A stretch of 44,943 bases of DNA, from the IMG/VR virus record IMGVR_UViG_3300032282_005983, positions 1-44,943 of that record, one strand, 5' to 3'. Below the pieces are notes generated by a model. It worked only from the letters and a program-made list of their open reading frames with translations, was not told the origin of the DNA and did no database searches. A program made the position numbers and the translations under genes. Each line of letters opens with the position of its first letter. Position 1 is the stretch's first letter. This DNA is from a virus. This document shows positions 7,668 through 16,042 of this stretch, piece by piece.

Positions 7668-7859
7668 ATGTCAGACAATAAGCTAAAGTACTGGGAAGTA
7701 ACAACCACTCAGATCGTTAAGGCAAACAGCAAGAACGACGCAATGAAGTTAGTCGGTCGTCGTGGCCGCACTGCTCATGGTGAGGTTCTTAGTGTCGATA
7801 CAAATATCGATCGCATATCCGCCGCTGACGCTCATGAGATTGTCTATCAAGTAAGCTGA
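7668..7859 (+). CDS. small basic hypothetical protein
   Basis: 63 residues (MSDNKLKYWEVTTTQIVKAN...) with its own promoter and terminator, so it is expressed as a single-gene unit. AGGAG precedes the ATG. The sequence contains a basic patch VGRRGRTAHGE. The size and the predicted strand-helix pattern would suit a small regulator or host-takeover protein, but there is no recognisable family. Its codon use is more GC-rich than that of its neighbours. Confidence 0.7.
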   Translation: MSDNKLKYWEVTTTQIVKANSKNDAMKLVGRRGRTAHGEVLSVDTNIDRISAADAHEIVYQVS

Positions 7860-7865
7860 TTTACA

Positions 7866-7904
7866 GCAGAAAGCCCCCCTACGATTTGTAGGGGGGCTTT
7901 CTGC
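7866..7904 (+). terminator. strong intrinsic terminator-like hairpin
   Basis: A perfect 17-bp stem (7866-7882 with 7888-7904) with a 5-nt loop GATTT and six consecutive G:C pairs. A short CTTT stretch follows. It isolates the 63-residue gene from the glycosyltransferases downstream. The T-run is weak, but the stem is among the strongest in the window. Confidence 0.75.
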
Positions 7905-7923
7905 CTTTACGGAGGTGCGTATA

Positions 7924-8625
7924 ATGACTAAACTTATAGCAAATATGGTAGTAAGAAATGAAGCCAATAATTATTTGTCGAGAGTATTAAGCAGATTGGT
8001 TAATCAGGTAGATGAAATCTGTATAACAGACGATTGTTCTGACGACGATACGGTAGAGATGGCGTTAAGCTTCGGCGCAAAAGTTTTCAAAATGGATGAA
8101 CCTACATTCATGAATAATGAAGGAAGATTGAGACAAAAGTCTTGGGACAATCTTGAGACTATTGTCGGAACAGATCCTAATACATGGATTCTAGCAATAG
8201 ATGCTGACGAAGAGCTTTATGAGACAACTTATATCTTTGATGATTTGCTTAATCAAAAAGTTTTTGAAGTAATTGCTGTAGAATTTTACCATATGTGGAA
8301 TGAATCAATGTATAGGTTAGATAAAGCTTGGGCACCTAATAAAAGCGCTAGGCTATTTAGGTACCATGCAAACGGTAAGTTTATGGATAGAGCACTAGCT
8401 TGTGGCTCTGAGCCGACCTATGTCAGAGAGCTTATTGCTCAAGGGAAGTTTTTAAAAGAATCTGATTTAAAGATGAAACATCTTTCTTATATAAAGGACG
8501 AAGACAAAAAAGCCAAATACGACAGATACATGAGAATAGACGGTGGCGCTTTTCACTCTAATGCTCATATCATATCCATAATGGATACAAAGCCGTCTTT
8601 GATGCCTTGGCAATGGGATGGTTAG
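7924..8625 (+). CDS. family 2 glycosyltransferase
   Basis: 233 residues of GT-A fold: MVVRNEANNYLSRVLSRL, ITDDCSDDDT (donor loop) and AIDADEELY (DADEE at 93-97) as metal and nucleotide-sugar site. Resembles the WaaE/KdtX-like GT2 group. ATG 7924 is chosen because GGAGG (7911-7915) lies 8 bp upstream. A GTG at 7915 would overlap that RBS. It overlaps or abuts the next GT2 gene, so the two are co-translated. Confidence 0.85.
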   Translation: MTKLIANMVVRNEANNYLSRVLSRLVNQVDEICITDDCSDDDTVEMALSFGAKVFKMDEPTFMNNEGRLRQKSWDNLETIVGTDPNTWILAIDADEELYETTYIFDDLLNQKVFEVIAVEFYHMWNESMYRLDKAWAPNKSARLFRYHANGKFMDRALACGSEPTYVRELIAQGKFLKESDLKMKHLSYIKDEDKKAKYDRYMRIDGGAFHSNAHIISIMDTKPSLMPWQWDG

Positions 8626-8626
8626 T

Positions 8627-9166
8627 ATGGACGTGACTGTCATAACTCCAACGATACCTGGAAGAGAAGATCTTCTTGAAGAATGTAAATCTTCTGTTCG
8701 TAACCAAATTGAACCAGTAACAAAACATATTTGGATGTTAGATGAAGACAAAAGGGGTCCAGGATTCATAAGAAATGAGCTAATAAAAAAAGCAAATACA
8801 GAATGGATTGCCTTTTTAGATGACGACGATATCTTATTGCCAGAGCATTTCGCAATTCACAAATGTTTTTTAGACGAAGCAGATGTTATTTTTAGTTGGA
8901 GTTATGTAATACTGGAAGACGGAACAAAAAGCAGATTTGAATCTGTAGTAGACCCAAATAAGATACACTCTGGATATAATACTCTTCCAATCGTTGCAAC
9001 TATAAGAAAAGATCTTCTAGAAAGAATAGGTGGATTCGATACCAGAGTGAAGCTAGAGGATTTAAAATTATGGCAAGATCTCCTTAATGAAGGAGCAAAA
9101 TTTTATTGCATAAATCAAATAACATGGCATTATAGATTAACCCCAAACAGTAGAAATATTTCATAG
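8627..9166 (+). CDS. short family 2 glycosyltransferase
   Basis: 179 residues: DVTVITPTIPGREDLLEEC, FIRNELIKKANTEWIAFLDD, and the metal site DDDD at 65-68, with a C-terminal GGFDTRVKLEDLKLWQDLL helix that matches the GT2 catalytic-base region. ATG 8627 follows GGGATGG. An in-frame ATG at 8618 is the alternative. Shorter than usual GT2 enzymes but complete in motifs. Confidence 0.82.
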   Translation: MDVTVITPTIPGREDLLEECKSSVRNQIEPVTKHIWMLDEDKRGPGFIRNELIKKANTEWIAFLDDDDILLPEHFAIHKCFLDEADVIFSWSYVILEDGTKSRFESVVDPNKIHSGYNTLPIVATIRKDLLERIGGFDTRVKLEDLKLWQDLLNEGAKFYCINQITWHYRLTPNSRNIS

Positions 9167-9174
9167 GAGATGAA

Positions 9175-9864
9175 ATGGGTATTAGCAAAGAAGAATGGAA
9201 AAATAAAACAGCGGTTTTCACCGCAGTTATAACTGATTTTGAACATTTAGGCCCTCAGATCTTTGAGGATGGCGTAGATTATTATTATTTTACCGACGGA
9301 ACATCGATGCCACTCCATGAAAGATGGAATGTCGTTGTTTTAGATAAGTTTTCTCACATACATCCACGTAGGATATCTAAATTCGTTAAACATGTTCCTC
9401 ACATGTTTCCAGAGTTACAAAAATATAAATATACCGTTTGGATTGATGGCGACATGCAGATAATAAAACCTAATTTCGTTGAAGAAATAATGTTTTTTTT
9501 AGATAACGGAATGGTGTTATCTCCTCATTTCGATGTCAGAAATTGTGCCTATACGGAAGCTACGATCAGACCCGCTAAATACCAAACAGAGCCAATGGAT
9601 GCTCAGGTCGAATACTATCAACAAAGAGGATTTCCAGAAAATTATGGCCTCTATGAGACTGGAGTTATGGCCAGAGACATGACTGACCCAAGAGTCAAAG
9701 AACTGGGAATGCGTTGGTTTATCCACAATATGGTATTGTCGTATCAAGATCAAGTAAGCTTGCCGTTTTGTTTGTGGGATATGCAATATCAACCAGCAGT
9801 GTTACCTATGACTTTTAGGAATTTCGGATGGGTTATCATCAATGCTCATAAGCACGAGGGTTAA
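9175..9864 (+). CDS. DUF616/TOD1-like glycosyltransferase
   Basis: 229 residues with the features of the DUF616 (TOD1/MUCI70) glycosyltransferase domain: TAVFTAVITDFEHL at the start, the YYYFTDG strand, and YTVWIDGDMQI (DGD at 91-93) as DxD metal site, followed by LSPHFDVRNCAYTEA. The family is best known from plants and from bacterial surface-glycan loci. An uncharacterised sugar transfer is inferred. RBS AGGAG precedes the ATG. Confidence 0.75.
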   Translation: MGISKEEWKNKTAVFTAVITDFEHLGPQIFEDGVDYYYFTDGTSMPLHERWNVVVLDKFSHIHPRRISKFVKHVPHMFPELQKYKYTVWIDGDMQIIKPNFVEEIMFFLDNGMVLSPHFDVRNCAYTEATIRPAKYQTEPMDAQVEYYQQRGFPENYGLYETGVMARDMTDPRVKELGMRWFIHNMVLSYQDQVSLPFCLWDMQYQPAVLPMTFRNFGWVIINAHKHEG

Positions 9865-9867
9865 TCT

Positions 9868-10683
9868 ATGAGAAAAAAGTTCAACTTGATCGGAAATACT
9901 TTTACTCATTTAACTGGAGGAAATCTTGGATATTCTGTTCATGGAAAAATATCTAAATTCATAGAATGGGTTACCATCCCTCAAGAAGAACTTCCTACTT
10001 TCTATATGGATGACTATATAGATACGGTGATATACAACGATTGGGGGTCACCCAAGTATGCATGGTTACTGGAGTCAAAATGGATTACTCCAGCAATTGA
10101 CAAAATGAAAAACAATCCAAGTTTTTATTTGGAGTACTTTGATTTAATATTTACTCATGACCAAGAACTAATAAGCATTGATCCTAAATTTAAATTTGTG
10201 CCAGCTCAAGGATCATGGATAAAAGAACCTCCAAACTTTGATAAAACAAAATTAGTTTCTATGATTACTTCTAACAAGACATTTTGTGCAGGACATATCG
10301 AACGCTTAAAATGGCTAGAACGTCTTCGCCCTCATGTTGATCTATACGGAAGAGGATTTAATCCTTTAGAAACTAAAGAGCCTGGATTACAGCCTTATAT
10401 GTTCTCAGTTGCTATAGAAAATGGTTCTTACAGTACTTATTTTACGGAAAAGATTCTCGATTGCTTTATGTGTGGTACAATTCCTGTGTATATAGGCGCT
10501 CCAGACATAGGCGATTTTTTTGATATAGATGGTATAATTATATTAGATGAGTATTTTGATATAAGAGATTTAACTAGTGATCTTTATCTTAGCAAAAAAG
10601 ATGCAATAGTAGAAAATTATAATAGATCATTAGAAATGGAAATTTTAGAAGATTATATTTGGTGTAATTATTTTCAAATATAA
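9868..10683 (+). CDS. GT10-like (alpha-1,3-fucosyltransferase-like) enzyme
   Basis: 271 residues. The C-terminal half carries the GT10 signature from FSVAIENG (179-186) through YFTEKILDCF (191-200) to GTIPVYIGAP (203-212), which binds the GDP sugar. The N-terminal acceptor domain is diverged. GT10 enzymes use GDP-L-fucose; GDP-L-galactose is chemically close and could be supplied by the GDP-mannose 3,5-epimerase-like gene at 19.8 kb. RBS GAGGG (9856-9860). Confidence 0.8.
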   Translation: MRKKFNLIGNTFTHLTGGNLGYSVHGKISKFIEWVTIPQEELPTFYMDDYIDTVIYNDWGSPKYAWLLESKWITPAIDKMKNNPSFYLEYFDLIFTHDQELISIDPKFKFVPAQGSWIKEPPNFDKTKLVSMITSNKTFCAGHIERLKWLERLRPHVDLYGRGFNPLETKEPGLQPYMFSVAIENGSYSTYFTEKILDCFMCGTIPVYIGAPDIGDFFDIDGIIILDEYFDIRDLTSDLYLSKKDAIVENYNRSLEMEILEDYIWCNYFQI

Positions 10684-10704
10684 AAATAAAATAAAGGAGT
10701 TTTT

Positions 10705-11331
10705 ATGGGAAAAGTAAGTAATCCGGTAATATTAGAATCTTTATTAAAATATTTTAATATACAAAATTATGTAGAGACAGGCGTAGGTAATGGCACTAGT
10801 ATGCAAGAAGTGTTTGATCTAAATGTCGTTAAAAAATTTTATGGCATCGAACTAGATAAGGCTATGTGTGAAAGATTGATCAACACAAACTTTTACAGCA
10901 TGTTAACGCTTTATAACGGTTACTCAAAAGATCAAATGATACCGTTACTTAACTCGTTGGACAATAAGTCAACTTTGTTTTGGCTAGATGCACACTTCCC
11001 CGACGCTGACTATAACGGTGCTCCATACGATGCGGAGAAAGACGTTGAAAAAAGAATTCCTCTTCAAATAGAGCTAGAGTTAATTTGTTCGCAAAGAAAT
11101 ATTTCTGAAGATGTCATTATGATAGATGATTTAAGAATTTACATAGATGGCCCGTTCCATGACGGATCTTGGCCACTACGTCATTCTGCGGGTGCAGATG
11201 GGTACAATTTTGTAAGACATCTGCTAGAAAAAACTCACATTTTAATAGAAAACTATAAAGATCAAGGGTATTTATTAGCTTTTCCTAAAGACACAAGCGC
11301 AGATGTAATTAGTTATCTGGTTAATCACTAA
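10705..11331 (+). CDS. SAM-dependent methyltransferase-like protein
   Basis: 208 residues. The N-terminal YVETGVGNGTSMQE matches motif I of class I methyltransferases, with FYGIELDKAM as motif II (acidic ribose-binding end) and STLFWLDAHF as the following strand. VIMIDDLRIY and the long C-terminal part resemble proteins found in glycan loci. The substrate is probably a sugar or glycan hydroxyl, by context. RBS AAGGAG. Confidence 0.7.
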   Translation: MGKVSNPVILESLLKYFNIQNYVETGVGNGTSMQEVFDLNVVKKFYGIELDKAMCERLINTNFYSMLTLYNGYSKDQMIPLLNSLDNKSTLFWLDAHFPDADYNGAPYDAEKDVEKRIPLQIELELICSQRNISEDVIMIDDLRIYIDGPFHDGSWPLRHSAGADGYNFVRHLLEKTHILIENYKDQGYLLAFPKDTSADVISYLVNH

Positions 11332-11339
11332 GGATTTTT

Positions 11340-11993
11340 ATGGGTTTCAGTATTGATTTTTTAAAAGAAAAATCTGACATAAAAAAAGTAATACACGTAG
11401 GAGCAGACAGAGGAGGAGAACTGCCTCAGTACGCAGAGCTAGGAGTAGAAAAAGTAGTATGGATAGAGGCAAATCCAGAAGTGTATGGAGAGTTACTAGA
11501 TAATATTAAATTGATGAACATAGAAAGCATTCAAAACGAATGCTTTAATCAGTTGATATCAGACAAAGACGATTGTATTACAGATTTTAATCTTTATTAC
11601 GGCCCCGATGCGGGTTATTTGGTCGGCAATAAAGGCATGTCTTCTATTCTTAAAGCCAGCACTAACTGGTGGGGGTCGAATTGTCATCGCGGCACAATAC
11701 AGCTAAATTCATTGACTCTCGATACATTTTTAGAAAGACATGGTTTCAATTTCGACTTTGACATGTTGAACATGGATACACAAGGTGCTGAATTAATGAT
11801 ATCTAAAGGTGCTACAAAAGTTCTTGACACAGTCAAATATATAAACTGCGAAATAACTTTTTTTGATCCACAGTATCAAAATAACCCTCTATATGAGGAG
11901 CTAGAAGAATACTTTAAACAATTTAATTTTAAACCTATTCACATAGAAATGAGCGCTGTTAATTGGGGCGATGTTCTATTCTGTAAGACATGA
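11340..11993 (+). CDS. FkbM-family methyltransferase
   Basis: 217 residues with the FkbM layout: VIHVGADRGGELPQYAELG (motif I), VVWIEANPEVYGELLDNI (motif II), then LNSLTLDTFLERH and FDMLNMDTQGAELMISKGA, the family's characteristic D-x-Q-G-x-E segment. FkbM enzymes O-methylate sugars and polyketides and are common in phage and capsule glycan clusters. It overlaps the next gene by 4 bp (ATGA). Confidence 0.88.
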   Translation: MGFSIDFLKEKSDIKKVIHVGADRGGELPQYAELGVEKVVWIEANPEVYGELLDNIKLMNIESIQNECFNQLISDKDDCITDFNLYYGPDAGYLVGNKGMSSILKASTNWWGSNCHRGTIQLNSLTLDTFLERHGFNFDFDMLNMDTQGAELMISKGATKVLDTVKYINCEITFFDPQYQNNPLYEELEEYFKQFNFKPIHIEMSAVNWGDVLFCKT

Positions 11994-12688
11994 AAACAGC
12001 ATTAATTAAGCAACCAATAGGAATTGGTGATGTTTTTTATTTACAAAAGTTTGCATATATAATAAAATCTAAAGGATACAATATAATTTGGCCATTAAGA
12101 GAAGATATACTTTGGATTGCTAATTACATTTCTGGTATAGATTTTTGTTCTTTAAATGATAATTTCTTTGGAATAGATGCATATTATAGCGGTCATTACA
12201 TTTTAGACAGACATGATTTGTTATTTTTATCGCCAGATGGATTTAGAGTACCTGGTAGAAGAATAATGGAATCTAAGTATCTTTTAATAAATGAATCAGA
12301 TCATGATTGGTTTGATTATTTTATTTATTCTAGAAATAAAGAAAAAGAAGATGAACTTTATTATGACGTTTTAAATTTAAAAGATGAAGAAGAATTTATA
12401 TTTGTGAATAAGATGGCAAGTGTTGATGTGAGAAAGTCTGACGTATTAGATGACCTCATCTTTGATACGCCTATTATAGAGCTACAGCTATTAGATGGAT
12501 TCTCAATGATAGACTGGTGTAAGGTTTTAGAAAACGCTAAAGAAATACACACAGTTCATACTGGCATCAATTATTTAATTGACACGCTGCCTACAAAGGC
12601 GATAAAATATAACATGTATCAAGGATTACATCACTCTGATGTTCAATTTATTCCTTTCAGAAAAAAACCTAACTTTATTGCGAATTGA
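11990..12688 (+). CDS. GT9-like glycosyltransferase, copy 1 (heptosyltransferase-like)
   Basis: 232 residues, beginning LIKQPIGIGDVFYLQKF, like the N-terminal GDhl motif of the GT9 heptosyltransferase fold, and ending with LENAKEIHTVHTGINYLID, which resembles the nucleotide-sugar site. It is a paralogue of the gene at 13674. An internal 80-bp tract (12331-12410) is identical in DNA to 14054-14133, although flanks are clearly diverged. Given the HldE genes nearby, ADP-heptose is a plausible donor, but this is inference. Confidence 0.65.
   Translation: MKTALIKQPIGIGDVFYLQKFAYIIKSKGYNIIWPLREDILWIANYISGIDFCSLNDNFFGIDAYYSGHYILDRHDLLFLSPDGFRVPGRRIMESKYLLINESDHDWFDYFIYSRNKEKEDELYYDVLNLKDEEEFIFVNKMASVDVRKSDVLDDLIFDTPIIELQLLDGFSMIDWCKVLENAKEIHTVHTGINYLIDTLPTKAIKYNMYQGLHHSDVQFIPFRKKPNFIAN
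12331..12410 (+). repeat. 80-bp perfect direct repeat, copy 1
   Basis: Identical base for base to 14054-14133. Both copies lie in frame in paralogous genes and encode the segment from RNKEKEDELYYD to NLKDEEEFIFVN. The bases before and after differ. This looks like gene conversion between paralogues. Confidence 0.95.
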
Positions 12689-12694
12689 GAATAT

Positions 12695-13672
12695 ATGAAA
12701 TATTTAATAACTGGTATAACAGGATTTGCTGGTCCGCATTTAGCTAATTTACTTCATGAAAAAAATCATCAAGTTTTTGGACTAATAAGAAGTACCAACG
12801 GTAGAGAAAATGACATAAGAGATGTAGTTAATGATATTGTATATAGAGACATAAATTTTTTATACTCTGATTTAAATAATTATAGAACTTTAGATATGTT
12901 GTTCAAACAAAATCAATTTGATGGCGTATTTCACCTAGCTGCACAATCCCATCCTCCATCAAGTTTTCTTGATCCAATAGGAACATTTGAAGAAAATATA
13001 ATGGGAAGCGCTAACCTTATACAAGTTGTTTCTGACAATCAACCAGACTGTAAGGTAATGTTCTGTTCTACTTCTGAAGTGTATGGAAATACCGGTTTTG
13101 ATGGTCGAAAGATACACTGGGATGATAGAATTCTTCCCTCTAATCCCTATGGCACTTCAAAAGCAGCTATTGATCTTTATATGCAGGAGAGAATTGAAAA
13201 TAATAAAATAAAAGGTTTTATAACAAGAGCATTTTCTCATACTGGTCCTCGTAGAGGGAAGAACTTCTCTATATCATCAGATGCATTTCAGATAGCTAGA
13301 ATGATGAAGGGTTTACAAGAAAAAGTTATTTTAGTAGGAAACTTAGAGAGTGTTAGAGTTGTTATAGACGTAAGGGATACTGTGAATGCGTACTACTTGG
13401 CAATGCAAAGTAATGATGTAAATGGTAAAATCTTTAACGTATGTGGAGATACACCTAGAAAAATGCAGTTTTTTACTGATAAACTTATTGAAATAAGTGG
13501 TTTAACAAACGTAAAACAACAAATATCTCCTGATCTTTACAGACCAATAGATATTCATTATCAGCATGGTGATTCGAGCAATCTGGTACAACTGACAGAT
13601 TGGCAGCCAACTATACAGATAGAGCAGACTTTATCTGATCTACTAGCCTATTGGTACGAAAAGATCACGTGA
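12695..13672 (+). CDS. NAD(P)-dependent GDP-mannose 4,6-dehydratase-family enzyme
   Basis: 325 residues of the extended short-chain dehydrogenase fold. TGITGFAG (6-13) is the NAD(P) loop, FHLAAQSHPPSS follows, CSTSEVYG contains the catalytic Ser/Thr, and Y152-G-T-S-K156 is the catalytic pair. SHTGPRRGKNFSISS matches the substrate loop of GDP-mannose 4,6-dehydratases and the related GDP-4-keto-6-deoxymannose reductases. It would make a GDP-6-deoxyhexose; dehydratase or reductase cannot be decided by eye. It lies between the two GT9-like paralogues. Confidence 0.82.
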   Translation: MKYLITGITGFAGPHLANLLHEKNHQVFGLIRSTNGRENDIRDVVNDIVYRDINFLYSDLNNYRTLDMLFKQNQFDGVFHLAAQSHPPSSFLDPIGTFEENIMGSANLIQVVSDNQPDCKVMFCSTSEVYGNTGFDGRKIHWDDRILPSNPYGTSKAAIDLYMQERIENNKIKGFITRAFSHTGPRRGKNFSISSDAFQIARMMKGLQEKVILVGNLESVRVVIDVRDTVNAYYLAMQSNDVNGKIFNVCGDTPRKMQFFTDKLIEISGLTNVKQQISPDLYRPIDIHYQHGDSSNLVQLTDWQPTIQIEQTLSDLLAYWYEKIT

Positions 13673-13673
13673 C

Positions 13674-14432
13674 ATGCAGCAACGAGTAGGTCTTATATAC
13701 CAGCCTTGTGGGTTGGGAGATATCTTATTTATGCAAAAGATATCTCATTTCATTAAGGCATTAGGTTATGAGGTCTATTGGCCGGTAATCAGCGAATTTA
13801 AATGGTTAAATAATTACATAAAAGATTTCCATTTTATATCATGGAATGATGAAGTAAATCATATTTCCGCTCCACCACTTCCTGAAGAAGTAGTATTTCC
13901 ATACAAAGAAAAATATTTAGTTGAAACTAAAACTGAAATAAATGAATCTTTATTCTTTTTTCAAGGGTTTATAAATGTAAATCCTATAATGGCAGGGAAG
14001 TATAACTCTATAGATTTAGATTGGAAAGACTGGAGAGATTACGTAATTTTCGATAGAAATAAAGAAAAAGAAGATGAACTTTATTATGACGTTTTAAATT
14101 TAAAAGATGAAGAAGAATTTATATTTGTGAATAGAAAATACTGTACTAGACCGAACATAATGACTTTTAATGGATTGGACCATATAATCAATAGATCAAA
14201 AAAAAGAATCATTGATATGAGTATTATTGATGGATTTTCTTTGTTTGATTGGTGTAAAGTACTGGAAAAAGCTTCTGAAATACATATGATAGAAACATCA
14301 TTAAATTATTTGCTAGAAAGTCCAAACTTATATAATAAGATAAAAACAAAATCACTTTATTTATACAGTAGACAATCCTCATTTCATGAGGTTGAATATT
14401 TGTTTAATCTGCCCTGGAATTATATTACATGA
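13674..14432 (+). CDS. GT9-like glycosyltransferase, copy 2
   Basis: 252 residues, paralogous to the gene at 11990: GLIYQPCGLGDILFMQKI at the N-terminus, IDGFSLFDWCKVLEKASEIH near the C-terminus. Outside the 80-bp identical tract (14054-14133), similarity is only moderate. Probable GT-B fold sugar transferase, perhaps for heptose. It starts 1 bp after the dehydratase stop and overlaps the next gene as ATGA. Confidence 0.65.
   Translation: MQQRVGLIYQPCGLGDILFMQKISHFIKALGYEVYWPVISEFKWLNNYIKDFHFISWNDEVNHISAPPLPEEVVFPYKEKYLVETKTEINESLFFFQGFINVNPIMAGKYNSIDLDWKDWRDYVIFDRNKEKEDELYYDVLNLKDEEEFIFVNRKYCTRPNIMTFNGLDHIINRSKKRIIDMSIIDGFSLFDWCKVLEKASEIHMIETSLNYLLESPNLYNKIKTKSLYLYSRQSSFHEVEYLFNLPWNYIT
14054..14133 (+). 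repeat. 80-bp perfect direct repeat, copy 2
   Basis: Second copy of the tract at 12331-12410, 1.7 kb away in the same orientation. In both genes it keeps the reading frame. Recombination between the copies would delete the dehydratase gene between them and fuse the two GT9-like genes. Confidence 0.95.
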
Positions 14433-14926
14433 TAGATATTATTAAATTTAATGATCAAATATATCCCAAGTTTCAAAGCGAAGGCAATGCCGCGCAATTT
14501 GCAATACCTTACGCTAAAAAATTTTGTAATGGTTTTGGTTATGATATAGGCTGCATGAAGATTGAATGGGCTTTCCCCGGCGCTTTTCCTATAGACCTGA
14601 TTTTCGATGATGAGTTTCATGCTAACAATCTGCCAGAAGAACCCCCTGATTATATCTTTTCTAGTCATTGTCTTGAACATATCGATAACTGGGTGGAAAC
14701 CCTTGATTATTGGACTGATAGACTAAAAAATGATGGTGTTTTATTCTTATATCTTCCTGATTATTCGCAACATTATTGGCGTCCATGGCATAATATAAAA
14801 CATAAGCATGTTTTTAATCCAAACATTATAAAGGATTATATGATAGATCGAAAATTTACTAATATATTTGTTTCTGGAATTGACTTAAATAATTCTTTTA
14901 TGATTGTTGGCAACAAATGTCAGTAG
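14429..14926 (+). CDS. class I methyltransferase (type 11-like)
   Basis: 165 residues. GYDIGCMK is a short motif I, IDLIFDDEF comes next, and IFSSHCLEHIDNWVETLDYW is the typical post-II block of methyltransferase 11 proteins, followed by LKNDGVLFLYLPD. It is shorter than usual but retains the SAM fold's central elements. Likely modifies a sugar or small metabolite in the glycan pathway. Overlaps the neighbours on both sides by 4 and 10 bp. Confidence 0.78.
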   Translation: MIDIIKFNDQIYPKFQSEGNAAQFAIPYAKKFCNGFGYDIGCMKIEWAFPGAFPIDLIFDDEFHANNLPEEPPDYIFSSHCLEHIDNWVETLDYWTDRLKNDGVLFLYLPDYSQHYWRPWHNIKHKHVFNPNIIKDYMIDRKFTNIFVSGIDLNNSFMIVGNKCQ

Positions 14927-15315
14927 CTTTTGTCAATGGTTGTTTTGACGTCCTACACATAGGACATATAGAGCTTTTTAGATATGCTAAAGCTCAAGCG
15001 GAAAAGGTTTTTGTAGCTATAGATTCAGATGCTAGAGTAAGATCTATGAAAGGCGAAAAAAGACCATTTAATAACCAGCATGATAGGAAGATGATGTTGG
15101 AAACAATTAAGTTTATTGATAAAGTATTTATTTTTGATACAGAAGATGAACTAATTTCATTGATAAAAACATTGAATCCAGATATAATGGTAGTTGGTTC
15201 AGATTGGAAAAACAAAAAAGTTGTAGGTAGCGAATATGCAAAAGAATTACAATTTTTCCAAAGAATCGATAAGTATTCGACAACAAAAATACTTCAAAGT
15301 TCTCCTCATAGGTGA
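14917..15315 (+). CDS. heptose-1-phosphate adenylyltransferase-like nucleotidyltransferase (HldE C-domain type)
   Basis: 132 residues. GCFDVLHIGH (8-17) is the cytidylyltransferase-fold signature. MKGEKRPFN, MVVGSDW and the terminal YSTTKIL match the RfaE2/HldE C-terminal domain, which charges heptose-1-phosphate with a nucleotide. In Escherichia coli this domain is fused behind the kinase. Here it is a separate gene placed before the kinase, with an 80-bp overlap. ADP-heptose is the likely product, but other NDP-sugars or glycerol-type substrates are possible. Confidence 0.82.
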   Translation: MSVAFVNGCFDVLHIGHIELFRYAKAQAEKVFVAIDSDARVRSMKGEKRPFNNQHDRKMMLETIKFIDKVFIFDTEDELISLIKTLNPDIMVVGSDWKNKKVVGSEYAKELQFFQRIDKYSTTKILQSSPHR

Positions 15316-16042
15316 GTCATGTGTCGATCAGTATCGTTTTGGAGTATGTGATCGAATATGTCCAGAAGCACCTGTTCCTGTCTTTTCTTTTTTAACCGAA
15401 GAAAATAGAGTTGGTATGGCAGCTAATGTAAAAACAAATCTTGAAAGCTTTGGTGTTCACGTAGATTTTATAAGTAACGACAAAAATCTTATTGTTAAAA
15501 GAAGATTTGTAGATACAAAATCTAATCAGCTTTTATTAAGAGAAGATATAGAAACAGTATTGCAATCTATCTCTTTCCTTGAAGTCATCAAGTCATTAGA
15601 TTGCTATGATGCAATTGTCATATCTGATTATGATAAAGGATTAATAAATAATGAAGAGGTTATTAAATTAATCAAATCCTTTAATGGTCCTGTTTTTGTC
15701 GATAGTAAAAAAACAGATTTATCATTATATGAAAATTGTATTATTAAAATAAATTCTGAAGAAGAAAATAAAGTAATTAAGTATCCTAATAAATCAGAAA
15801 TAATCGTTACTTTAGGAAAACACGGTGCAAAGTATAACGACATATATTTTTCAGCTCCAAAAGTAGACGTATTTGATGTTACCGGTGCTGGAGATGTATT
15901 CTTAGCATCCCTGTGTTTTTATTTTCTTTCAACTTATAACATAAAAGAAGCAATCAAAAAGGCTGTAATATTAGCATCTAAATCTGTACAACATATCGGT
16001 ATATATAAGTTATCAAACAGAGATATAGAAGAGGTGTCATGA
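15236..16042 (+). CDS. PfkB-family heptose-7-phosphate kinase-like (HldE N-domain type)
   Basis: 268 residues. VLLIGESCVDQYRFG and ICPEAPVPVF match the RfaE1/HldE kinase N-terminus, VISDYDKG (128-135) and VTGAGDVFLAS (GAGD at 217-220) are PfkB motifs with the catalytic Asp. It would phosphorylate heptose-7-phosphate at C1. The expected length is about 310, and the substrate-binding Gly-Gly of HldE (GGAANVA) is changed to GMAANV. The ATG at 15236 lies 80 bp inside the preceding gene. No later ATG/GTG/TTG precedes the essential first strand. Confidence 0.82.
   Translation: MQKNYNFSKESISIRQQKYFKVLLIGESCVDQYRFGVCDRICPEAPVPVFSFLTEENRVGMAANVKTNLESFGVHVDFISNDKNLIVKRRFVDTKSNQLLLREDIETVLQSISFLEVIKSLDCYDAIVISDYDKGLINNEEVIKLIKSFNGPVFVDSKKTDLSLYENCIIKINSEEENKVIKYPNKSEIIVTLGKHGAKYNDIYFSAPKVDVFDVTGAGDVFLASLCFYFLSTYNIKEAIKKAVILASKSVQHIGIYKLSNRDIEEVS

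Noticed and set aside
14917-16042. Nucleotidyltransferase and kinase as one protein through +1 frameshift
   Set aside because: A shift near the AGG TGA at 15310-15315 would lose the kinase's first strand VLLIGE, which the fold requires; a separate start at 15236 explains both.
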